NCBI GenBank assembly: GCA_035642715.1
Contig: DASQRW010000247.1
Location: forward strand, 1 to 23,077
Reading direction: 5' to 3'
DNA from: JAJNBK01 sp035642715
GTDB lineage: Archaea > Thermoproteota > Nitrososphaeria > Nitrososphaerales > Nitrososphaeraceae
Length of the DNA stretch: 23,077 bases
In this document: positions 7,536-14,470 of the stretch, in pieces
Position numbering within the stretch: the stretch's first letter is position 1
How the letters are laid out: every line of letters begins with the position of its first letter
Translations under genes and position numbers: made by a program
The notes under the pieces: model-generated
Database searches by the model: none
Told to the model about the DNA's origin: nothing
The model's input: the letters and a program-made list of their open reading frames with translations, nothing else

Positions 7536-8438
7536 CTAATTTAGATCAAGTTGTCTCTTTAGATTCTTATACCTATTTCTGACGGTCACTTCTGTTACAC
7601 ATGCTGCTTCGGATATCTCTGTTTGGGTTCTGCTTTCCCCCGTATTCATACAAGATAGATAAAGGACTGATGCGGCAAGTCCCATAGGATCTTTACCGGC
7701 TGAAATACCACTTCTAGTGACACTATGCATGATATTCATTGCTTGACGCTTTGTTTTCTCGCTGAGATTAGCCTTGTTGGCTACTCTAACAATACACTTT
7801 ATAGGGTCAACCATAGGAATTTTATAATTAAGTTCGAGAACCAAAAGTCTATAGGTTCTTGCGATATCTTTGCGTTTGATATTGCTAATCGAAGCGATAT
7901 CTTTAAGTGTTCGTGAGGTTCCACTCTCTCTACAAGCAATATATATTGCAGCTGCTAATACTGACGAAATAGTTCTACCTCGAACTAATCCACGCTCCTG
8001 TGCTTTGCGATATATATAAGCTGTTTTTTCAGTTATCACATCTGACAATCCAAGCTTATCCTTTAGCCTTTCAAGCTCGCTGAAAGCTTGTCTGAGATTT
8101 CTGTCTGTAGGCGTATGTGCCTGTGTTCTAAAGTCCCATGCTCTCAATCTGTCCATCGTAGAACGCATGGAAACATCAATTGTGTTTCCGCTGGCATCTT
8201 TATCTGCTCTTCCTATCACTGTGGAAAGACCCATGTCATGCCTAGCTAATGAAGTAGGAGTTCCTGTCCTACCTCTGTCATTACCGTCGTCTGCGGTAAA
8301 AGCTCGCCATTCTGGTCTGCTTTCTTGAATCTTATCAAGCATTACTATTCCGCAGTTCCTGCAAATGATTTCACCAGATTCTGGATCTGTGACCATCTGT
8401 CCATCGCTGCATACAGAACATATGATTGAAGTTTGCAT
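7536..8438 (-). CDS. tfb: Transcription initiation factor IIB (TFB)
   Basis: Recruits RNA polymerase to the TBP-TATA complex and helps open the promoter. The 300-residue protein has the full architecture. An N-terminal zinc ribbon uses C7, C10, C26 and C29 (CSVC ... CRNC). The B-reader/linker follows (RPEWRAFTADDGNDRGRTGTP), then two cyclin-like repeats (about 105-200, KLGLSDVITEKTAYIYRKA..., and 205-300, ending RNRYKNLKRQLDLN). The second repeat has the helix-turn-helix that reads the BRE (TQTEISEAACVTEVTVRNRYKNL). A TATA-like TTTATATGA lies about 33-40 nt upstream, implying a short leader. Thaumarchaeal genomes often carry several TFBs; I cannot tell whether this is the general or a specialised copy. 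Confidence 0.95.
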   Translation of the reverse strand: MQTSIICSVCSDGQMVTDPESGEIICRNCGIVMLDKIQESRPEWRAFTADDGNDRGRTGTPTSLARHDMGLSTVIGRADKDASGNTIDVSMRSTMDRLRAWDFRTQAHTPTDRNLRQAFSELERLKDKLGLSDVITEKTAYIYRKAQERGLVRGRTISSVLAAAIYIACRESGTSRTLKDIASISNIKRKDIARTYRLLVLELNYKIPMVDPIKCIVRVANKANLSEKTKRQAMNIMHSVTRSGISAGKDPMGLAASVLYLSCMNTGESRTQTEISEAACVTEVTVRNRYKNLKRQLDLN

Positions 8439-8839
8439 TTTTTAGAAAGTACAATATAATACATCAACTGTCATATAAATAATACTAGTATCACATTGTT
8501 TGAGCATTTGAGACAGATTAGAAAAATTAGAAATAAGTCAATATTATCACCTTTATATAAATATGCTATATTTACAATAAACAAATTTGCTGGTATCAGA
8601 TAAGATTCAACTATGATCTAAGACTCTTTAAGATATGATAACATGGAGAGCGTATGCTTTAACATTCCATACAGCTAACAAGGATTCTAAATTAGAATCC
8701 AAAAGTAAATCATATATGAGTTTATTAATTTGGCTTGCATCAATTTTTTGAAATGATATACTAGGTTAAAGTAGATGTGTAGTTATCTTAATCCCTTTAT
8801 TAGGTAAGGCTTATCTAACGTCGTCAAACTATCTTTGTC
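8439..8839. other. Divergent intergenic region between tfb and ubiD
   Basis: No gene was seen. It holds the tfb promoter near 8471-8479 (minus strand), the 19-bp palindrome at 8682-8700, and a TATA-like TTATCTAA at 8811-8818, which is 22-29 nt before the ubiD ATG. Confidence 0.5.
8682..8700. promoter_or_regulatory. Perfect 19-bp palindrome, operator-like
   Basis: GGATTCTAA-A-TTAGAATCC: two 9-bp arms around a single central base. It lies about 140 bp before ubiD and 244 bp before tfb. No T tract follows on either strand, so a terminator is unlikely; a dimeric regulator site is the simplest reading. Confidence 0.45.
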
Positions 8840-10291
8840 ATGCCTTTTGAAAGCTTGGGTGAGTATGTCGAAGTACTAGAAAAAAGCGGACAGTTGGCGC
8901 GAATAAAAAAAAGAGTAAGCGCGCATTTAGAAATTGCAGAGATTATGCGCAGGCTAATGTATGTTGGTAATCAACCAGCAGTATTATTTGAAGATGTGGA
9001 AGGTTATGACATGCCAGTGTTAGGTAACGCTTTCGGAACCCTAACACGATTACAAACAGCATTGGAAATAAAAAATTTTGAAGAAATAGGAGGCAGAATT
9101 GTGGACCTTACGAAAATGAAAATACCTGCAGGGATGATAAACAAACTCAGGATGATACCAAAACTGTCGGAGATCGCCCAATATGGTCCAAAAAGCGCAG
9201 AGTCAGGACCGGTTATGGAAGTCATAGAAACAGATAATGCAACTCTAAGTTCTATACCTATCCTAAAATCTTTTTCCGGTGATGCAGGAAGATTTATTAC
9301 ATTTGGATTAACAGTTACGAAGCATCCAGAAACAGGAATTCGAAATATCGGAGTGTATAGAATTCAGGTTATAAATCATATAAAAGCAATAATGCATTGG
9401 CAAATTCACAAGCGCGGAGCACAGCACTATGAAATAATGAAGGAGCAAATGAAACGCATCGAAGTAGCAATAATAATAGGCGCCGATCCGGCCACAGTTT
9501 TCAGTGCAGTTGCTCCCGTCCCAGAAGGTATGGATAAGTTTCTATTCGCAGGTATAACGAGGAAGAAAGGAATAAAACTTGTTAAATGCAAGAACGTCGA
9601 CTTGGAAGTTCCTGCTAATGCCGAAATTGTCCTGGAAGGCTATATAGACCCAAATGACATCCGTATGGAAGGTCCTTTTGGCGATCATACAGGGTATTAT
9701 ACACCCCCCGAACCATATCCTACATTTACTCTTACTGGCATCATGCGAAGAGATAAGCCGATTTATCTGACAACTGTTGTTGGAAAGCCCATTTTAGAGG
9801 ACGCATATATAGGAAAAGTTATTGAGCGATCATTCTTGCCACTTATTCAAATGTTTCAGCCAGAAGTAGTAGATTTTTCTATGCCTCCAGCAGGATGGTT
9901 CCAGGGTCTTGCTGTGATTTCAATCAAGAAACGTTATCCTGGCCAGGCACGAAAAGTTATGATGGGCTTATGGGGGATGGGTCAGCTATCTCTTACCAAG
10001 ATATTTGCCGTTGTAGATCATGATATAAATGTACATGACATGAACGAAGTAATATGGGCTATTACAACAAGAGCAGATCCTAAAAGAGATACTATGATAA
10101 TTGATAATACGCCAACTGATACTTTGGATCCAGCTTCTCCATTAGTTAACCTTGGTTCAAAGATGGGGATAGATGCAACTGCAAAATGGAAAGAAGAAGG
10201 ATATCTCAGGGAACCCCAGCAACTGGTTACAGTCGATGAGCAGACAAAGATAACTGTTGACAATAATTGGAAAGAATATGGGTTATCTTAA
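8840..10291 (+). CDS. UbiD-family prenylated-FMN decarboxylase
   Basis: A 483-residue UbiD-family enzyme; such enzymes use prenylated FMN to remove CO2 from unsaturated or aromatic acids. Recognisable segments are the N-terminal FESLGEYVEVLEKSGQLARI, the FMN/metal region RNIGVYRIQVI (about 168-178, with R174), and the catalytic RMEGPFGDHTGYY (about 275-287, with E277). The C-terminal domain has HDINVHDMNEVIWAITTR. Length and order are complete. A TATA-like TTATCTAA at 8811-8818 predicts a leaderless mRNA. In archaea one UbiD paralogue is the trans-anhydromevalonate 5-phosphate decarboxylase of the archaeal mevalonate pathway; others act in quinone synthesis. The sequence alone does not settle which this is. 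No prenyltransferase (UbiX) gene is adjacent. Confidence 0.88.
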   Translation: MPFESLGEYVEVLEKSGQLARIKKRVSAHLEIAEIMRRLMYVGNQPAVLFEDVEGYDMPVLGNAFGTLTRLQTALEIKNFEEIGGRIVDLTKMKIPAGMINKLRMIPKLSEIAQYGPKSAESGPVMEVIETDNATLSSIPILKSFSGDAGRFITFGLTVTKHPETGIRNIGVYRIQVINHIKAIMHWQIHKRGAQHYEIMKEQMKRIEVAIIIGADPATVFSAVAPVPEGMDKFLFAGITRKKGIKLVKCKNVDLEVPANAEIVLEGYIDPNDIRMEGPFGDHTGYYTPPEPYPTFTLTGIMRRDKPIYLTTVVGKPILEDAYIGKVIERSFLPLIQMFQPEVVDFSMPPAGWFQGLAVISIKKRYPGQARKVMMGLWGMGQLSLTKIFAVVDHDINVHDMNEVIWAITTRADPKRDTMIIDNTPTDTLDPASPLVNLGSKMGIDATAKWKEEGYLREPQQLVTVDEQTKITVDNNWKEYGLS

Positions 10292-10594
10292 TTCTATACA
10301 TATTATTTTGAGGATTTGCTAACTTCAGAAGAAAAGGAAATTTAAAGTGCGCGCCAGCAGAAAAGCCATTTATTGTTTCTGGCATCAGCCCTTCATCATA
10401 GAATATGTTCACAGAAGTTATAAAATAAAAAAGAAGTGCCTGAAAATAGATTTTCCCATAAAATATATTAGAAAAAAGTGTTCGACCGATATGATGAAAA
10501 GCTTCTTCAATTAGTTTCTATATCTTTAAAAAATTATGCAATTCTGTGTTATTGTACCTTTATTGACATCATCCATTCCTCTTATTATAAAACC

Positions 10595-10617
10595 CTTCAT
10601 TGCGGAATGAAGTTTTT
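10595..10617 (+). terminator. Hairpin followed by T5
   Basis: CTTCATT (10595-10601), loop GCGG, AATGAAG (10606-10612), then TTTTT and a second T run at about 10621-10627. It looks like an intrinsic terminator, though 300 nt after the ubiD stop; it could instead end an unannotated short transcript. Confidence 0.45.
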
Positions 10618-10733
10618 ATTCTTTTTTATCCACATTATTGAAGATGGATAAATATTATACTATGTTTGTTAACTGCCTTTAAAATACTTGAAAGGATAAT
10701 TAAGAGATTGTATTCAGAATATAGTAGTAAGAC

Positions 10734-10741
10734 TTTAAATA
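10734..10741 (+). promoter_or_regulatory. TATA box of the thioferritin gene
   Basis: TTTAAATA is centred about 26 nt before ATG 10764, the spacing expected for a leaderless archaeal mRNA. Confidence 0.55.
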
Positions 10742-10763
10742 ATGAATACTATTAGATCTAACT

Positions 10764-11360
10764 ATGAGTGCCAGTACAAAGAAAGAATCCGTTCCAAAAA
10801 TTGTAGCACTAGAAGTTCTTGAGAAGAATGGAATTAATGTAGAAAAACTAAAGGAATTAATTACCAAAGGAGTCGGTGCAGAATTCACAACATACTATTA
10901 TTATACTATATTAAGAATGCATTGCACTGGACTAGAAGGTGAAGGTATTAAGGAGATAGTAGAGGATGCGCGAATTGAAGATAGGAACCATTTCGAAGCA
11001 ATGGTTCCTAGACTCTATGAATTGGGAGGTGGTTTACCTAGGGATATAAGGAAATTTGCAGACCAGGCTGGTTGTCCTGATGCCTATCTTCCAGATAACT
11101 GGGAAGATATTAATTCAATACTAAAAGTCTTGTTAGAAGCCGAACAGTGTGCAATTAGATCATGGGGAGAAGTATGCGATATGACTGCAGGAAAGGATCC
11201 AAGAACATATGACATTGCACAAAATATTATGCAAGAAGAAGTTGAGCATGAAGCATGGTTCATTGAACTTCTATCAAAAAGACCTTCAGGACACTTTAGA
11301 AGAAGTTTTGTAGGTCAATCACCACATACTAGAGGACAAGGTGGTCTCATCCATCTTTGA
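10764..11360 (+). CDS. Dps-like thioferritin (DPSL)
   Basis: A ferritin-like four-helix protein of 198 residues that closely resembles the Dps-like (DPSL) protein known from Sulfolobus. These form 12-subunit cages that oxidise Fe(II), mostly with H2O2, and so protect DNA. Ligand positions visible are E40 in helix A (AEFTTYYYYTILR), the ARIEDRNHFE segment with H76 in helix B, E125/E127 in helix C (LLEAEQCAIRSW), and E159-x2-H162 in helix D (EEVEHEAWF). C129 and C138 flank the centre as in the thioferritin subgroup that keeps a paired thiol near the di-iron site; C104 is a further cysteine. The C-terminal GHFRRS tail is also family-typical. A Rieske gene lies 55 nt downstream on the same strand. 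Confidence 0.92.
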   Translation: MSASTKKESVPKIVALEVLEKNGINVEKLKELITKGVGAEFTTYYYYTILRMHCTGLEGEGIKEIVEDARIEDRNHFEAMVPRLYELGGGLPRDIRKFADQAGCPDAYLPDNWEDINSILKVLLEAEQCAIRSWGEVCDMTAGKDPRTYDIAQNIMQEEVEHEAWFIELLSKRPSGHFRRSFVGQSPHTRGQGGLIHL

Positions 11361-11373
11361 TGGAATTATATAA

Positions 11374-11400
11374 TTTATAAAAGGTTTTTCCTTTTTCTTT
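11374..11400 (+). promoter_or_regulatory. TATA box of the Rieske gene overlapping a terminator-like hairpin
   Basis: TTTATAAAAG (about 11375-11384) is a strong TATA box 32-41 nt before ATG 11416. It overlaps AAAAGG-T5-CCTTTT (11380-11396), a hairpin followed by T-rich sequence that could end the ferritin mRNA. The two genes may therefore have separate transcripts. Confidence 0.45.
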
Positions 11401-11415
11401 TCTGTCTATAGATTC

Positions 11416-11778
11416 ATGCTTTATAGAGTTTGTAGTAGCAACGATCTAACGGATAACTCTATGATTGTTTTTAAAATTAACAACGATGATATACTTGTAG
11501 GAAGAAGAAATGGGAGATTATTTTCATGCAATAATTCATGTCCACATAGAGGCGCATCTCTTTCAAAAGGCGACTTCAATGGAGATAATATTGTTTGTTA
11601 TATGCATGGATATGAATACAATGTATTTACCGGAAAGTTAGAACATATGAAATCATGGAAAAAAGATGACTCTTGGATGGAGCAAAGCTTCGAGTGGAGA
11701 AAGTCAGATGATTTGCCTTTATATCCAATAATGGAGAAAGACGGCGCTATCTACATAGAGTTCGGACAGGATAATTGA
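11416..11778 (+). CDS. Small Rieske-type [2Fe-2S] ferredoxin
   Basis: A 120-residue soluble electron carrier. It has both halves of the Rieske cluster motif, C42-P-H44 (SCPHRGASLS) and C61-x2-H64 (VCYMHGYEYN), so two Cys and two His ligands can hold one [2Fe-2S] cluster. The 16-residue gap between boxes and lack of the disulfide cysteines of bc1-type Rieske proteins place it with the dioxygenase-ferredoxin or NirD-like class. It has no signal peptide or membrane anchor. The ORF begins at its only good ATG, behind the TATA box at about 11375-11384. It lies directly after the thioferritin gene, so it could supply electrons for iron release or the peroxidase cycle (inference); a stand-alone oxygenase ferredoxin is the alternative, but no oxygenase gene is near. 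Confidence 0.88.
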   Translation: MLYRVCSSNDLTDNSMIVFKINNDDILVGRRNGRLFSCNNSCPHRGASLSKGDFNGDNIVCYMHGYEYNVFTGKLEHMKSWKKDDSWMEQSFEWRKSDDLPLYPIMEKDGAIYIEFGQDN

Positions 11779-12030
11779 CACGGTGTCTCATAAAAACTTG
11801 GATAAAAAACCACGTTTAATAAATAACTCACTCCCATATCCATACAATGCTTATAGATAATTAAGATAAATCTTGAACTATTACTCAAGTAAATTCTTGA
11901 ACATTCTAATGCATTGCAATTCTAATCAAAAACATGCATGGAGATATATCTTAATGGGATGTATTTGGCATATGGCAACTATCAACCTGATCTTTTACCA
12001 ATGTTTAAAATAATCTTAGAAGCACAGATT

Positions 12031-12351
12031 TTAAAACAAAAAACATAGCGATCCTAAATTATACCTATAGCATATTATGTAATTGTTATGGATTTTCTCT
12101 GTTTTTCTATCTCTATCAAAATTGGTCTGAGAATTTTGCACCCATCTGAGCCAAATTGGTTCTTTTGAAACAACTACAACTCTAGGTTCGTTGTGTAAAA
12201 GTTCATATCTAAATTTGAATAATCTACGATTACTATCATTCAAAATGAATGAATTTAACCTCTTTGTAGCGTTTGATCTATGATATAATTTATCATTAAC
12301 TAGATCTGCATTCGGGTGTTTCCTCAAACAAGGATAATCTCGGTAAGCCAT
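12031..12351 (-). CDS. Unknown small basic protein
   Basis: A 106-residue protein that I do not recognise, from ATG 12351 (the frame is also open from GTG 12360). It is rich in Arg, Asn and Lys (SNRRLFKFRYELLHNEPRVVVVSKEPIWLRW) with an internal hydrophobic strand and a C-terminal aromatic/cysteine stretch (IICYRYNLGSLCFLF). That stretch is too short for a confident membrane helix. A TATA-like TATTTTATTA (12393-12402, minus strand) fits the GTG start slightly better. Codon use resembles genes nearby, but no domain, motif or operon partner supports it, so it may be a lineage-specific gene or a chance ORF. Confidence 0.4.
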   Translation of the reverse strand: MAYRDYPCLRKHPNADLVNDKLYHRSNATKRLNSFILNDSNRRLFKFRYELLHNEPRVVVVSKEPIWLRWVQNSQTNFDRDRKTEKIHNNYIICYRYNLGSLCFLF

Positions 12352-12360
12352 CCTAACCAC

Positions 12361-12805
12361 ATTTTAAATTCAATGTCCTTATCTACAAACGTAATAAAAT
12401 ATCTTTTTCTGATTTTGCCGCATTAACTACAAACCGCATTTGGATCTGTATTGAGTCGGTGAATATTGCCATAAGTCCCGACTATTCATTCTCTTATAGA
12501 AGATGAACCACTCGTCGCTTGAAAAAGTAGGCTTCAATATAATATTATATTATTGTTGACATTGTCATAATAGAGAACTCTGTCTGTTATTTTGTCTCAA
12601 CAAATATACAGAAAGAACTTTAGGCTTTAATACTCTATTCTATTCAGATTTACACAACTAAAGAAATCATGCGTCTAGTAACTGCTTAGGGCAGACATTA
12701 TCTGATTTCCATTTTTCTAGTTTTCTATTGCATGATAGCATATACTGATGGCTCTAGCCGGACATGATATAATTACATATTGTGTTGCTCCTTATTATGA
12801 CTGTT
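12361..12805. other. Gene-free spacer
   Basis: No gene was seen on either strand. Apart from the promoter candidate at 12393-12402, there is only AT-rich sequence, including a short AATATAATATTATATTATTG stretch at about 12535-12555. Confidence 0.45.
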
Positions 12806-13243
12806 CTATTTTGCTGTATGATTCTGTATTGCGTGCTGTTTGAGCTCTTCACGGCCCTGAAATTTCATACCGCATGTATCACATGAAAAAGTCGCAGAGA
12901 CATTGATGTTTGCTTGGTCTGATTTTTCACTCTCAGTTTGAGAAACATTAGTGGTGCTAGGTCGTATTTCTTTTTTGTTTGGCATCCATAATGAACATAT
13001 TCCATGTGGAGCTATCACACCTGACGAACTACCTTTTATATCTAATCCTTCGTCTGTGACAATATAACAATGATGTGGCTTCATAAAATAAGTACAGTTA
13101 TAGCAGAAATATCCAGTATGCATATCGGCGCCTGCAAATTCTTCTATCTCTATGTATCGTGCAGCAACCTTGGGTAACTTTATTAGCTTTGTTGCGTCTT
13201 GGGGTAGGTTCTGAGTAGAATTAAACTGAGAATCTTTTGACAT
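12806..13243 (-). CDS. HiPIP-like cysteine module fused to a C2H2 zinc finger
   Basis: A 145-residue protein in two parts. Residues 45-88 contain C47-x2-C50-x8-C59-x23-C83 with aromatic and Gly residues around them (YFCYNCTYF ... HGICSLW). This matches the order and flanking residues of high-potential iron-sulfur proteins (C-x2-C ... C ... G-x-C-S-x-W), although the last spacing is long; a zinc site is the alternative. Residues 119-142 form a classical C2H2 finger, C121-x2-C124-x12-H137-x4-H142 (SCDTCGMKFQGREELKQHAIQNH). A polar linker (about 90-117) joins them. No signal peptide is present, so it is cytoplasmic. A TATA-like TTTATAAT lies about 40 nt upstream and a perfect inverted repeat (13253-13278) covers the predicted transcription start. 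A metal- or redox-sensing nucleic-acid-binding protein is a reasonable guess. Confidence 0.75.
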   Translation of the reverse strand: MSKDSQFNSTQNLPQDATKLIKLPKVAARYIEIEEFAGADMHTGYFCYNCTYFMKPHHCYIVTDEGLDIKGSSSGVIAPHGICSLWMPNKKEIRPSTTNVSQTESEKSDQANINVSATFSCDTCGMKFQGREELKQHAIQNHTAK

Positions 13244-13252
13244 AATACACTA

Positions 13253-13278
13253 TATCCTCTATTTCAGTGCAGAGGATA
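13253..13278. promoter_or_regulatory. Operator-like inverted repeat at the HiPIP-like/C2H2 gene start
   Basis: TATCCTCT (13253-13260) and AGAGGATA (13271-13278) form a perfect 8-bp inverted repeat with a 10-nt spacer. The minus-strand TATA box (centre about 13286) puts the transcription start near 13261, inside the repeat. A dimeric repressor, perhaps the gene's own product, could bind here (inference). Confidence 0.5.
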
Positions 13279-13456
13279 CAAATTATAAATAAGATTTGAA
13301 TATTTTCTCCATAATAACACATCCAAATCTCAATATACCTAAGTTGTTTTGTAATACTTTTTAGTATGATAGTGAAGTAATCCGCTTGTGGCGAATTTAT
13401 ATGATCTAAAAATCATAGTATTTATAATTTAATATCTTATCCTTCATCATAGAAGT

Positions 13457-13503
13457 ATTAGTAGGTCGGTTGCCTTTTTCATGCTCAGCTTACAACTACT
13501 AAT
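13457..13503 (+). other. Bulged hairpin in a gene-free region
   Basis: ATTAGTA (13457-13463) pairs with TACTAAT (13497-13503), and GTTG (13469-13472) with CAAC (13493-13496), leaving a 5-nt bulge and a 20-nt loop. It could be a small RNA or a 3' element; no promoter or T tract fixes its ends. Confidence 0.25.
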
Positions 13504-13780
13504 GAGCTTCGATGATATTACCATACTTAACCTGAAGAACATATAAAATGATGGTGAGGATATATTGATGAGTGTAACTGGCTAGAAGCAAAGATAATCA
13601 TATATTTTTGTGTTTATTTTAACGTCATTGCAAAGATTCACATATATCATCTTTGTGAAAGCCCTTAACCTCTAACGAAACCATCAAGTTCAAGATCAAA
13701 TATATTGATGGATAAGCCGCGCAAAATACATATCGAGGTGAAGAATAGTCTAATTATATAGACATATAAGGACATTTTCT

Positions 13781-13821
13781 TATATATAATATATATATAT
13801 ATATAATGTATATATATATAT
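13781..13821. repeat. AT dinucleotide tract
   Basis: About 41 bp of nearly pure TA repeats with two short interruptions (AAT, ATG). Likely a replication-slippage tract with low duplex stability. Confidence 0.8.
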
Positions 13822-13929
13822 CAAACACTCCTAATTTTTTGTAGAGATTATTAAAAGAGATATAACGGTAACTATTTAAGATAGGTTAAAGCCTTATTGA
13901 CAGTTCTAACAATCGCGACTTTTTGATTC

Positions 13930-13950
13930 AATAATTCATAAAGAATTATT
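13930..13950 (-). terminator. Possible terminator hairpin after leuD
   Basis: AATAATTC and GAATTATT (13930-13937 with 13943-13950) form an 8-bp stem with a 5-nt loop, 20 nt beyond the leuD stop. On the leuD strand no clear T tract follows, so this is weak. Confidence 0.3.
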
Positions 13951-13970
13951 TTAATACCATTTAAGAAAAC

Positions 13971-14465
13971 TTAGAGATTGCTTTCCCCTTTATAATTTAT
14001 TAATCCGCCAGATTCAACTATCTTTGCGATTAAGGCAGGAAATGGCTTCATCGAGTAGGACTCATTGTTTGATAAATTGGTAATTTTGTTCTTGCTAATA
14101 TCGATATCCAGATAATCCTTATCTGCAATTCTCTTGATTATGTTTTCTTCAACCTCTATTGGTAGCAAGTAGCCACCATCTACAGCATTCCTATAAAATA
14201 TCCTTGCAAAAGATGGTGCTAGAATTGCCTTTATACCAGCGCCGGAAAGAGCAATGGGTGCATGCTCTCTACTTGAACCACAACCAAAATTACTACCACA
14301 AACAAGAAAATCTCCATATGATACTTTCTCGGGGAATTTGGGATCTATTCCTTCCAGAGCGTGTTTGGCCAATTCTTTGTAGTCATGGATTTTAAGATAG
14401 GGGCCTGGAATAATGACGTCGGTATCAATATTTGCTCTATCATATTTGTGAACTCTTCCTCTCAT
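13971..14465 (-). CDS. leuD: 3-isopropylmalate dehydratase small subunit
   Basis: Small (swivel-domain) subunit that, with LeuC, isomerises 2-isopropylmalate to 3-isopropylmalate in leucine synthesis. The 164-residue protein has the family landmarks: MRGRVHKYDRANIDTDVIIPG at the N-terminus, and GSNFGCGSSREHAPIAL, the substrate-binding loop (about residues 57-73), then AILAPSFARIFYRNAVDGG. The frame is open further upstream, but ATG 14463-14465 starts exactly at the conserved N-terminus and lies 5 nt after the leuC stop, with AAGGA about 10 nt before it. The small-subunit length fits archaeal LeuD. Related homoaconitase or citraconate hydratase roles cannot be excluded from sequence alone, but no lysine or methanogenic pathway genes are near. 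Confidence 0.9.
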   Translation of the reverse strand: MRGRVHKYDRANIDTDVIIPGPYLKIHDYKELAKHALEGIDPKFPEKVSYGDFLVCGSNFGCGSSREHAPIALSGAGIKAILAPSFARIFYRNAVDGGYLLPIEVEENIIKRIADKDYLDIDISKNKITNLSNNESYSMKPFPALIAKIVESGGLINYKGESNL

Positions 14466-14470
14466 CTTAA

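Larger units (their letters stand above)
10292..10763. other. Intergenic region between ubiD and the thioferritin gene
   Basis: No gene was seen. It holds a hairpin-T-tract at 10595-10617 and the thioferritin promoter at 10734-10741; the rest is AT-rich with no clear structure. Confidence 0.5.
13244..13970. other. Long intergenic region downstream of leuD
   Basis: No gene was seen. It holds the operator-like repeat at 13253-13278, a bulged hairpin at 13457-13503, an inverted repeat CCATCAA/TTGATGG (13681-13687 with 13705-13711), an AT dinucleotide tract (13781-13821) and a hairpin just past leuD (13930-13950). The element ATATATTGATG occurs twice (about 13559-13569 and 13700-13710). Confidence 0.45.

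Noticed and set aside
13781..13821. AT tract as a replication origin
   Set aside because: No Orc1/Cdc6 gene or origin-box repeats are visible nearby; a simple repeat is enough.
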